Of a stretch of 64,000 nt of DNA, positions 46,659 to 57,424 are shown piece after piece (position 1 is the stretch's first letter; every line of letters begins with the position of its first letter). A program made the position numbers and the translations under genes. The notes under the pieces are model-generated. The model was not told the DNA's origin and did not search any database. It worked only from the letters and a program-made list of their open reading frames with translations. Source of the stretch: Parastagonospora avenae f. sp. tritici 18332-5 (lineage: Eukaryota > Ascomycota > Dothideomycetes > Pleosporales > Phaeosphaeriaceae); assembly GCA_022559985.1 (NCBI GenBank), contig JAFJTR010000006.1:682001-746000 (forward strand), in the 5' to 3' direction.

Positions 46659-49623
46659 ATGGACAAGAAACACGAGGATGTCGGTGGCGTGGCACAGATT
46701 GACAAGACCTCCGTCTTCCAAGAAGGTACCGCGCCCTGCTGTTCCACGTGGTGGTGGGGATGAATTGGCGGTATGGGAGCTGACATGACGCAGCGCGAGT
46801 ATTCAACCAGAGCCCAGTCTCACCGCGGAAATGCAGAGTGGTACGTTGAACGGAAAGAAGTTAGTGTCGGACCTCAGCTGAGAATGGGCAGATCTTGACT
46901 AAGCTCGCACTGCTGCTCTTCACGGGCGAGAGCTGGGGACGCCAGGAAGCCACCACCCTCTTCTTCGGCATATCGAAGCTCTTCCAGAACAAGGATGCCT
47001 CTCTCCGCCAGATGGTCTACCTCGTCATCAAGGAGCTGGCGGGCTCTGCCGACGATGTCATCATGGTCACATCCTCCATCATGAAGGACACTTCGGTCGG
47101 CAGCGATGTCGTATACCGCCCCAATGCGATTCGCGCCCTCTGTCGCGTCATCGATGCCTCCACCGTACAAGCGATCGAACGCCTCGTCAAGACGTGCATT
47201 GTCGACAAGAACCCCTCGGTAGCCTCCGCGGCACTCGTCTCGTCGTACCACCTCCTCCCAGTCGCAAAGGACGTCGTTCGAAGGTGGCAGTCTGAGGCAG
47301 CAGAGGCGGCTTCTGGCAGCAAGTCTGGCGGTGGCTTCCTGGGTGGCTTTGGCGGCGGCTCTCACACTGCACTCCAGGCGAGCACAAACTACATGACACA
47401 GTACCACGCCATTGGTCTGCTGTACCAGATGCGCTCTGGCGACAGAATGAGTTTGGTGAAGATGGTCCAGCAATACTCGGCTCAAGGCGTTGTCAAGAGC
47501 CCCGCTGCTACTGTTCTGCTGGTCAGGCTAGCAGCCAAGCTGGCCGAAGAGGATCCAAACCTTCGAAAGGTAGGAAAACAGATGACGAGATCACATCCCT
47601 TGCTAACACCTTTGACAGCCCATGATGCAACTGCTCGACGGCTGGCTGCGTCACAAGTCCGAAATGGTCAACTTCGAGGCCGCAAAGGCAATCTGCGACA
47701 TGCACAACGTCACCGATGCCGAGCTCGTACAGGCTGTCCACGTCCTCCAACTCTTCCTCACATCTCCCCGCGCTGTCACCAAGTTCGCCGCTCTTCGAAT
47801 CCTCTCACAAATGGCGTCCTTCAAGCCAGATGCCGTCAGAACATGCAACCAGGATATCGAATCGCTTATTACAAACTCGAATCGCAGCATTGCTACATTC
47901 GCCATCACTACGCTGCTCAAGACAGGCAACGAGTCTTCTGTCGACCGGCTGATGAAGCAGATCACAGGCTTTATGGCTGAGATCACGGACGAGTTCAAGG
48001 TCACGATTGTTGAGGCCGTACGAACTCTGGCGCTGAAGTTCAAGGCTAAGCAGTCTGGGTTCCTCGCTTTCCTCAGCGGTATCCTGCGCGACGAGGGAGG
48101 CTACGAGTTCAAGCGATCTGTGGTCGAGGCCATCATGGACTTGATCCGATTCGTGCCTGAGGCGAAGGAGGATGCGCTGGCCACACTCTGCGAGTTCATC
48201 GAAGACTGCGAATTCACCAAGCTCGCAGTCAGGATTCTGTTCGTTCTTGGAAGGGAAGGTCCTTCTACGCCTCACCCTACCAAGTACATTCGCTACATTT
48301 ACAACCGTGTTGTTTTGGAGAACGCTATCGTCCGTGCTGCGGCCACCTCTGCCCTCGCCAAATTTGGTGTCGGACAAAAGGACCCCGAAATCAAGAAGTC
48401 TGTCCATGTTCTCCTTACGCGCTGTCTCGACGATGTTGACGATGAGGTGCGCGACCGTGCCGCATTGAACCTCCGGTTGATGGATCAGGATGACGACCTC
48501 GCTCTAAGCTTTATCCGCAACGATTCCATGTTCTCCCTTCCCGTTCTCGAGCACCAATTGGCCATGTACGTTAGCTCCGATTCCCGCGATACCTTCGAAA
48601 CCGCTTTCGACATTACGAAGATTCCGACCGTGTCGCGCGAGCAAGCCGATGCCGCAGATCTCACCAAGAAGACCGAAGGCGCGACTCCCACTCTCAAGGC
48701 ACCTAGTGCTTCAAAGGCACCTTCAAAGGCTGGTGTAGATGCTGCCTCCGCCGCAGCAAACAATGCGCAGAAATACGCCGTGGAGCTGCAGAAGATCCCC
48801 GAACTTGCTGCACACGGCACTGTGCTCAAGTCAAGCGATCTCGTCGAGCTCACCGAGTCGGAAACCGAGTACGTTGTCACAGCTGTCAAGCACATCTTCA
48901 AAGACCACATTGTGCTTCAATACGACATCAAGAACACGCTCCCAGACACAGTCTTGCTTGATGTCGAGATGGTCGTTACCCCAGAAGATGATGGTGACGT
49001 GCAATTAGAAGAGGAGTTCGTCATTCCTGCACCTAAGCTTCCTACAAATGAGCCGGGCACAGTCTACGTTTCCTTCAAGCGATTAGAGACCGAATCGCAG
49101 TACATTGCTGCAAGCTTCACCAACGTCCTCAAGTTCACCAGCAAGGAAATCGACCCAAGCACCAACGAGCCAGAAGACGGCGATGGCTACCCAGATGAAT
49201 ACCAGGTTGAGGATCTTGATCTTAATGGCGCGGACTACGTTATGCCTGCATATGCAGGCAGCTTCGACAATGTCTGGGAGCAATCGAACGGTGAATCAGC
49301 GACTGAGACATTGCAGCTCAGCAACATCAAGAGCATATCAGGTATATCTACTATACTTACACCACGCTGTAACATGCTAACAATTTTTAGATGCGACAGA
49401 ACAGCTCACAAAGACGCTTTCATTGCAACCTCTTGATGGCACAGATGTTGCACTATCGACTTCGACACACACACTCAAGCTTTATGGAAAGACTATCACA
49501 GGAGGCAAGGTCGCGGCTATGGTACGAATGGCGTTCAGCGCAAAGACTGGTGTGACTATGAAGATCGATGTGCGGAGCGAGGAAGAGGGCGTTGCAGCAT
49601 TAGTTATTGGCAGCGTAGCATAG
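46659..49623 (+). CDS. SEC21: Coatomer subunit gamma (gamma-COP)
   Basis: Five exons, 46659-46725, 46794-46840, 46892-47569, 47619-49341 and 49391-49623, giving 915 aa (yeast Sec21 935). Introns are 49-68 nt. The adaptin-like HEAT trunk spans about residues 20-540: KCRVILTKLALLLFTGE, ESWGRQEATTLFFGISKLFQ, YLVIKELAG, NAIRALCRVID and LEHQLAMYV. An Ala/Lys/Thr-rich hinge follows (about 545-610). The C-terminal appendage has SSDLVELTESETEYVV, HIVLQYDIKNTL, YVSFKRLE and LKLYGKTITGGKVAAMV. It is a core part of the COPI coat for Golgi-to-ER retrograde transport. Confidence 0.96.
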
Positions 49624-51382
49624 TTGAACGCAGTATGATTTAGATACGACGGTACTTTTTTGTTCCTTTGGATTGTTCTTTCGAACTTCTGCCTAACCCT
49701 AAAAAGGCGTTCCTCAGAGTATGCATAGCGACCAAATCCAATCATAAAAATGTCGACATGTGTTTTCTATCGCACGGTTCTCGCTCATCGTACGATCCCC
49801 GTGCACCATCGGTCCTTCCCCCTCGTAGCGCTAAACCATATCCCGCCGCACTCACCCCATTTTCCACGCGGCTCGTTTTCCCCTGGTCCTGGGATGAAAC
49901 ACAGTGGCGCTGGACCGCGTCGAGCGCAAATGGCTCAAAGCGGGAAATTGAACAATAGGTGTTGATGACAGCGCTAGGGAATGGCGCAAGACTTGCTGGG
50001 GATAGCCGGTGCGGCGGGTGCGTGGTGGTTATGAAGTGGAGATGAGGGTGGAGGGATAGATGTTTTCTTGGTGTTGGAGAAGATTTGAAGATATTGGGTG
50101 AGGTGTTTCATCATGATTATTCTATGTGTGTATAGTAGTTCGAAGTGATGATGATATACCTGGATTTCGACAAAATGGGATAGATAAACGATGATGAGTA
50201 AAATGTGCCTGCATGCTTTGGATTTTGGAGTGATTGCACGTACGCTTTTGAATGGCGTATTGACTTTGCAGAGAGGGCGGGATATTGGAGTGAGAAATTG
50301 CAGCATTACGAGGCCGGTGTGGTGGTTGTACGCGTTCGTATTGCCTCCTGCTGTTTTTATACACATAAGTACAGTGCTGCTATGATTCCACTTCGCTCAT
50401 GCCACCAAAGTATGCTGTCCATTTTGCTAGGATATTACTCGCTGGTATTTTTGTACCAGATTTGAGGTGTTACTAGGCAGCGGCAAGATTTGTGCCCGCT
50501 CTATACGTACACGAGGTGATCTACCAGTCTTTGAGAGCGCACCAATAAGTTTATAAAGAAGGATAAATATGTGTAGTGCCATAAAATATCTTACTTAATT
50601 TTATGGAAGTACTTAAATATTACTAATCTATCTCTTCTTGTTGACACGGCAAAGGTATGGGGTTGAATCAAGTAACGGTCGTTGCAACGAGTTTGAGTAG
50701 ATGATTGATTGATTCTCTGCTATCTCTACGCGCGTTGGATTTTGACTGTTCGTGGTGTTGTTACACGCGAGCTCTGTGTTACTTGACTATCCCACATCGA
50801 TACTGTACGTTAGACATGGCTCCCAACACTTCTCTTTACTGTTCTCGTTTAGTGAAGGTAGACAGGAGTTTTACTAGGGTCTAGTAGTGTGAAGTATGAG
50901 ACATTAGAGGGGTTTAGGGACATGGTGGAGAGAGAGGCGTACATTTTTAAATGTAGAACAGTAGAAGAGGTCCGAGATACGATATTATGAAAGTTTTTGT
51001 AGCCATTTCCTCATCTTATTTACGATTGTTAGAGATAAAACTGTGCTTCCTTGTGTATAGATTAGGGACGAGACTTCCTGCTACTCGATAGAGTCAATGC
51101 AATCTGGTCTCAGTAATTAGGTTTAGCCAGTAGTCTGTACAGTCTCTGTCCTATCTGCATATGAGCGATGGGGCCATTTCTGCATGATGTAGATCACTGC
51201 CGTTATTCTTGGAACCAATAGAAGGAACCTGTAAATATCATTCCTAGCCGACTTCGGATTATCTGCCCCGCATCGACTCAGCTTCAGCTGCATCTCGATC
51301 CTAATCTCCAGTCGATTACCACAAAATTATTATACATCTGCACTTCTCAGCTCAAGATTCAATACCTGGCTTTCGATTCGAA
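49624..51382. other. Gene-free, partly AT-rich 1.8-kb region
   Basis: No supported gene. From about 50,500 to 51,250 the DNA is visibly richer in A/T than its neighbours, with many stops in all frames. This would fit an old, mutated insertion, but no transposon motif is left that I can name. It marks the left edge of the HET/kinase accessory block. Confidence 0.5.
50579..50606. repeat. Short perfect inverted repeat (9-bp arms, 10-bp loop)
   Basis: CCATAAAAT at 50579-50587 is the reverse complement of ATTTTATGG at 50598-50606. It could form an AT-rich hairpin. It may be a 3'-end signal or a relic, or chance in AT-rich DNA. Confidence 0.4.
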
Positions 51383-53570
51383 ATGAGTACCCACGTTTTC
51401 AATACTTTATGTGGCCCATGTAACCGGATCTTGGACACGATTTCTGAGGCCGCCTGGTACACGAATCTGATCTACCACCAATCACTCGCAACTCTCTATG
51501 AATCTTCCCGACACGGTTGCGGCATATGTACTGTTACTCTCGAGCACTTGTACAGCAGCAAGTTTGAGCAGGCACCTGACTTATGGGGCAAGCTATTTCC
51601 ACTCAAGTGCGAATCCGATACCTCCTCAGCAAGCTGGCAAAGATCGTTCGATTTGACTATCATATCCGATGGCGTAGAGAACTTGCACCTCAAGTTTACA
51701 TTCGATTCCGTTGGGGAGGTCACTGGTAAGTGCAGGCAATCCACCATGCTCAATGTGTAATTTTGCGCTTACTTTCGAGAGATGGCAATGAAGACGTCTA
51801 CGTTCCGTCCAACTCAACAGACTCGCCCCAAAGCTGGGAATTGATGAACAGGTGGTTGGAGCAATGCAGAACACATCACGAGCGATGTAATGCTGAAATT
51901 CCAAGGCCTTTGGGCTCAACACCTTGGACCCCAACACGCCTGCTTGACATTAGAAGACCCGGAGACGAGTACTTACGACTAGTAGAACGGGATGAAAGCT
52001 TATACAACCAACAGCCTTATGCAACGCTCTCTCATTGCTGGGGTAGGGCACGCTTACCAGTCACCACCAGGGCAAATGGTCGGGAACGTTGCGAACGCAT
52101 TGACCCTAGCGAGATGCCTAGAACTTTCTTGAACGCAGTGAGGATTGCTCAAGCTTTTCGCGTCCGCTATTTGTGGATTGATTGTTTGTGCATTGTTCAA
52201 GATGATCCTGAAGACTGGGGCCGCGAAGCTGGATTGATGAGCAAAGTTTATCGATACGGCTACATCAATATAGCCGCTACAGGGGCTGATGGGAGCGATA
52301 AAGGCTGTTTCTTTGAAAGAAATCCACAATTTGTTCGACCAACTGAGTTCGATGTTCAATGGAAAAAAGATGAGAGCAACAAAAACAAAGGTATTGAGTT
52401 GTGCCTGATCATAACTTCTGGGCCCAGAAGCTCGTAAGCGAGCCACTCAATCAACGCTGCTGGTTTTTGTAAGAGCGAATACTCTCTCCCCGAATTCTAC
52501 AATTGGGTCATGAGCAGCTCTTCTGGGAGTGTCGAGAATTGGTGGCGTGTGAAACGTACCCTCGCGGCTTGCCTATGAGTATCCAAGAGAACAAGCTCGT
52601 TGGCATCAAGACTCTAGATCTTGGCAACAAGCCGCAGGATAATCGTTGGTCTGCAAAATATGTTTCTCCGGCCGGAGGACGACCACCAGGAAGAATCTGG
52701 ACCACCATCACAAACCTGTTTCGACCGGTCATTGTTAATGAAATCACCCTTTACTCGCCAACAAACAATGCGACAGCTTACATAGACTGGGATGCAATAG
52801 TCGAGCTGTATTCGCTAGGGAATCTAACATTTGCATCAGACAAACTTGTGGCTCTTTCGGGGCTCGCAGACGCCATCTCGAGTCGTCAGACAAATACTTC
52901 TGACGACGGATATCTTGCAGGTCTTTGGCAATCGTCTTTACCATCTCATCTATTGTGGACGACAAGAAGTGTAACAAAAGAGACTCGAGGTCCATGTAGA
53001 TATCTACAGTCCAAGTCCGCCTACATTGCCCCATCGTGATCCTGGGCTTATATCGATGGCAAAATCTCATTTTCATGGTGCCAACACAATTACAGTTCAG
53101 CCGAATATCTAGTGAAATTAGAAGGTGTAAAGATGACTTGGGAAACACAAGTCTCGAGGTGTGGTTGTGTGACATCAGGGTCACTGAGACTGTCAGGCCC
53201 ACTTGCATCCATTCTCTGGACAGAACAAGCAGTTCCACCACCGGCTAGTCCCAGGTCTGCGCATATAACGCACCTATATCCAAGACACTTTGATTGTCGC
53301 AGGGCTACAGAAGTAGCACCAGACGCCATGACTGCAGCTGAGATACTCTTCGACACAGCATTTGACGATGTTCCCAAAGAGCTCATTCTGCTGCCAGTTA
53401 TCGGCACTTCGAAACGAACGGCGCATGAACAAGAAGCGGTGCTCGGACTCGTGCTTCGGCAGGAAAGCGGAGTAGACACGTATTCACGCGTTGGGGTGTT
53501 CAATACCACAAGGCTTCGAGTAGGCAGGATTCTGAAGAATATGCCACGACAGACAATCACCGCGAATTGA
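51383..53570 (+). pseudogene. HET-domain (heterokaryon incompatibility-type) gene, inactivated
   Basis: Exon one (51383-51725) joins 51782 onward in phase 1 across a 56-nt intron. The HET domain is well preserved in its first half: YATLSHCWG, AVRIAQAFRVRYLWIDCLCIVQDD, YGYINIAATGA, then GCFFERNP. Near 52396-52404 the coding frame shifts. In the new frame the conserved block EPLNQRCWFL-stop-ERILSPRILQL is broken by TAA at 52470-52472 where Gln is expected. Further on, APS-stop-SWAYIDG has TGA at 53037-53039 where Trp is expected. The frame then runs intact to 53570. A 74-nt intron (52354-52427) could hide the shift but would not remove the stops. HET proteins act in nonself recognition and can trigger cell death; this copy should not make a full product. 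Confidence 0.8.
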
Positions 53571-53732
53571 GTAAAGGGATTCCGACACACAGAGTGTGGT
53601 GCATAGATTCTAGATGAACGAATAGACGGAGTGGAGCGAGTATGAGAGATTTGAATAGTACTTGGTTTTTCCGCCAAATATCTGCCATCAAATGCCACAC
53701 GCATACGTTCTACCAACTACATCAGCACTACA

Positions 53733-54811
53733 TCAAACCTCCTCCTCCCACCACGGATGTGCCATGATCTGGTCGATCGTCATCCCAGCCCTCGGGTCAG
53801 GCTTCATCATTTCCGCTATCATATTCTGTGTCCCAGAACCCAGTTCCTGACCCCACACATCGAATATCATTTCTGGCTGTTCTTCTACCGCCAGTTCATC
53901 CATTTGAGATGCTAATTTAAGAGCTTTTGACAATTTCTCGCTATCGATCTGCTTGAGAAGACCGTCGTTTGCCGAGCAAAAATAAGGGAAGTGTCGCGTT
54001 AGGATTTCTTGCTCTGGGGCAATACCAAGCTTCGCAAGTTCCTCGTAATCGTTGATGAGTATCGTTTCCCCCGCTCCGAGGACATATAGGCACTGCGTGA
54101 ACGTTTCGCGTGTATCAGACAACATACGAGGGCGTAGAAATGAAGTAGAGTTACTTACGACCAGTCCGAAGGAGTAAACGTCAGATGCCTTCGACAAGCC
54201 TCTCCCAGTCTGTCCTTCCAGGCTACGCCACATTGCATTCCCTACTGCATGAGTAGCATGAAGTAGCGCTCCAGGTTCCAAATTGAAGGCGATGTCGAAG
54301 TCGCCTAAAGCGACTTTGGTGATTGTCTTGATGTCCTCTTCGTCGCACGTCCAGTCTACCAGTATATTACCAGGCTTGATGTCTACCACAAGCATTTATT
54401 AGTTAGATGTCTATGTTGGAAAATCCCATATAGACTATCGGGCGTACCTAAATGGATCCAGTCCTTGCTATGTAATTCATATATGGCTCCTCCGGTCTGC
54501 CGCAAGATTTTCTTCCGTGCTGCACCAGAAACGTTTATGTCCTCTTGAAAAAGTCAAAGTAGGGTGTTTTGGTAGTACGGATACATTAGGATATTTTCGT
54601 CTTCATTAGAGTCAACATGCATGCGAGGTCCTGAGTGTAGGATTTGCACAACGTACTCAGCTTTGAGAATGCTCAGTCGGGGATCTTCGCGCTCCTGGAG
54701 TACCTCGCGCTGAATGTATGCACGGCCAGATTTGCCCACAATGGTGTATGTCGACCTAATACTAGTACGTGCGATAAATGGCATGTAATGAGCTAGACAA
54801 CTGAGAAGCAT
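53733..54811 (-). pseudogene. Fungal protein-kinase-like gene with internal TGA
   Basis: Minus-strand exons are 54811-54448 (or from ATG 54784), 54382-54159 and 54092-53733, with introns of 65 and 66 nt. The N-lobe reads STYTIVGKSGRAYIQREVL, then LSILKAEYVVQ. TGA at 54556-54554 interrupts YYQNTLL-stop-LFQEDINVSG, inside a conserved helix, with no compatible intron. Downstream the C-lobe continues: IYELHSKDWIHLDIKPGNIL, LGDFDIAF, GNAMWRSLEGQTGRG, SDVYSFGLV, ending AHPWWEEEV. The HRD loop is HLD and DFG is DFD, so activity was already uncertain. It belongs to a kinase-like family expanded in Dothideomycetes. It lies tail-to-tail with the broken HET gene. Confidence 0.7.
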
Positions 54812-54942
54812 GGGTCGAGATATGAGCGAATGTATGGGAAAGGGTTCTTCGTAGTAGCGATTGGTTGGAGATTTGTAAGTTAGGGAGCGGTAACGTTAGG
54901 AGGGGCACTACCGCCCATGACCCGCAAGTCTTTCGAGGTGCT

Positions 54943-56758
54943 TCAAGAGCTACGTTTTCCATAGGGCTCGAACGGGAAGATCGCCGCGATGCCAGCCATG
55001 AGGATGTACAGTGCGGCGCAAATGTAGATGGGCACTGGTGTGCCAGTCTAATGACTGATTAGCAGCAGATCCACTGTTTGCACATGCTTGATACTCACAT
55101 CCGCAACTGTCGCAATGACGGCACTCAGAATGCCCATGATACGATTCCACCCGATCGCAATACCAGTTCCGGTGCCTCTGTGCGCCGAAGGTAGGACCTC
55201 TGGCGTGTACGCATACAGCGTGCCGTAGTAAATGTTCAGGCAGAAATTGATAATGCAGGTAAACGCAACCTGCACACATTATTAGCAATTTCCCCCTGTC
55301 TCTCCACCAAAAGCTTCTACTCACATTTTGTGTCGCCGTCCGCACCTGCGTATACGCAAAGAAGAACGCCATCGTGACCAGCGCACCCACAACCATCGTG
55401 TACTTGCGTCCCAGTCTAGTTCCGCACATCCATCCCGCTAGAACAGGCCCCCAGATACCGCTGAAATTGACGAGCGTGTAGTTTCTCCATGTGATGTATG
55501 GACTTGGCTGACCAAACGCCGCGCCTCGCGAGGACAGATACGCCGGGAGGAACACATTGTACAGCGGATACGCCAGGCCGATGAGCGTCCAAGAGAACCA
55601 AATCAGAGTCGTCGAGACTCCAATGCGTTTTGTAGCATAGAGGCCCTTGATATGACCCCACACGCCTCCCAGTGCCCACTTGCTTCCAGGTTGGATTTGC
55701 AGTTCTCCACACGCCGCCATCATTTCTACAGTCAGACTACACGGGCGATTGTACTTGTTTGCAATGGACTGCAGGGTTTCGACACATTCTGCGTCTCTGC
55801 CCTCGCTGACGAGGAATTTGGGCGTTTCTTTGAGGCGGATGACGGTGATGCGGGCGAGAGACATGACGAAGACGAGAGAGCCGCTGGCGTACCACACATA
55901 GCGCCATCCCTGGTTGTTGGCTTTCGTGCAAGGTGCTGCGTCAGGGAAAACGGAGGGATCGAGGCAGGAGAAGTTTGGGAGAAAGGCCCATGCGAAAAAT
56001 CCGGCGATGAGTTGTCCGACGCCTGAGATCTGTGATTAGCTCGAGCTTCGATACTTTTAGGAGTGAACACGCACCCCACCATGCCGCCATGAGTGTAAGC
56101 ATCCACTGCTTATATGCTGATTAAAAGTTAACTCTGCACACATGTAATCTGAAGCATATCTCAAACCTACACGGTAAATACTCCAGGAACACTGCCGTAT
56201 CCAGCACCAGATTTCCACCGGCCCCAAAACTGCTCAAGCACACAAACAGACCCAAAACCTCCCACCCCGGACTCGCGCCTGCCACAATCGCAAAGACACT
56301 ACTAATCAGCAAACTGACATTGAATGCGACTTTCCTGCCCATGATGTCCGCTGTAAGTCCCCAGAACAGCGCGCCTATAAGCATGCCCACATACGTCGCA
56401 ATCGTCAGGCCGTTCGCGAAGCTGGGATTGAATTCGAGCGCGGCTTGTGCTGCGATGACGGATTGGATCAGGAGGAGCAGGCTGTCGACGGCGTAGCCAA
56501 AGCCATTGAGGATGAAGAGTTTCGTGTGGTAGCGAGTAAATCCGATTTCGTCGCTGTGAGTCTATTAATGGAGGTTTTGGCGCGTCTGGAAGGGAAAGTG
56601 TACATGGCGTTATTGACGAGATGCATTTTCGCATTCAAGATGGGATTCACATGCTCTCGCTGCAAAATATCGCCTTTACCCAGACTACTCGAGTCGTCGA
56701 CCTGGCCATCTTCTACGTCCTGCTCATGCACGACTTTTTTATTCGTTGGATCTTCCAT
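54943..56758 (-). CDS. MFS transporter, SV2/SVOP-like
   Basis: Six minus-strand exons, 56758-56604, 56553-56171, 56116-56075, 56022-55325, 55269-55099 and 55047-54943, giving 517 aa. Introns are 50-55 nt. After a cytoplasmic acidic N-terminus come twelve predicted membrane segments in two halves. Motifs include DEIGFTRYHTKLFILNGFGY, the loop-2/3 GLTADIMGRKVAF (MFS motif A), EYLP after helix four, CGTRLGRKYTM in the second half, and YTPEVLPSAHRGTGTGIA. This is the sugar-porter-like group containing SVOP and fungal relatives of unsettled substrate (organic anions, phosphate esters or vitamins have been reported in related branches). It ends FEPYGKRSS. Only 130 bp separate it from the kinase-like pseudogene. 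Confidence 0.92.
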
Positions 56759-57424
56759 AGTGAAGGGCTACCCAAAGAGCTGGTAACTTGAGATGCGCGC
56801 GACACCAGGGAAAAAGGAAAGCAAGAGAGGTCGATCCGAAGTGCCCTGCATGGCTGCAAAAGAGTGCCCAATACCGAGACTTAAGTACAGCAGCGGTCCA
56901 GTGTCGCTTCGCATCCTTCCCACGTTCTTGTGCGGCGACATGGATGCACCTGGGCAGGCCAAATCAAGGTAAGGCGGGGCAGTGCCACACGTGGGGTGCG
57001 TCTTATTGGTGCCTTGCGACACTGCATATCTTGCGATGCTGATCATATCTTAGTACGGTCTTGGATAACCGTTCGCCGGCTAGGCATCGCGTTAGTCCGT
57101 AATAGTTGTTGGTGAAGATCGGGTCGGTGGTTTCGGGCCCAAATATATGGAAGCTGTGACGCGACAAAACAATGGCTCCGAGTCCGTCGACATTTCTCAT
57201 CATTATAGGTCATACTATATATATATTGATTGTCCTTGACTTCTGTAATCCTTTTCCTTTGGCCCGAGCTGTCTTGTAAACAGGGTAATTGCCGTCAAGA
57301 ACCATGTACACGAACCGAAAGGCCAACGACAGACCCGTGGCAATGGGACTATTATCCTGAACGCCGTGCTTGAAGTATCGCAGAACAACTGAATGACAAA
57401 GTTCGACAGGAGACAATAACAAAA
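56759..57424. other. Intergenic region between MFS and CAC2 genes
   Basis: 666 bp with the MFS promoter on its left and the CAC2 3' end on its right. A short TATATATAT run lies at about 57209-57220. No gene is supported. Confidence 0.5.

Noticed and set aside
46054..46788. 244-codon plus-strand open frame spanning the LIP5/SEC21 promoter
   Set aside because: It overlaps the LIP5 start antisense and exon 1 of SEC21 in another frame. It is Arg/His/Pro-rich and without domain.
52470..52518. GTAAGA...GAGCAG as an intron that would remove the HET-gene TAA
   Set aside because: It would delete the conserved ERILSPR and GHEQ stretch and leave the next block out of frame, so the GTAAGA donor look is a by-product of the CAA-to-TAA change.
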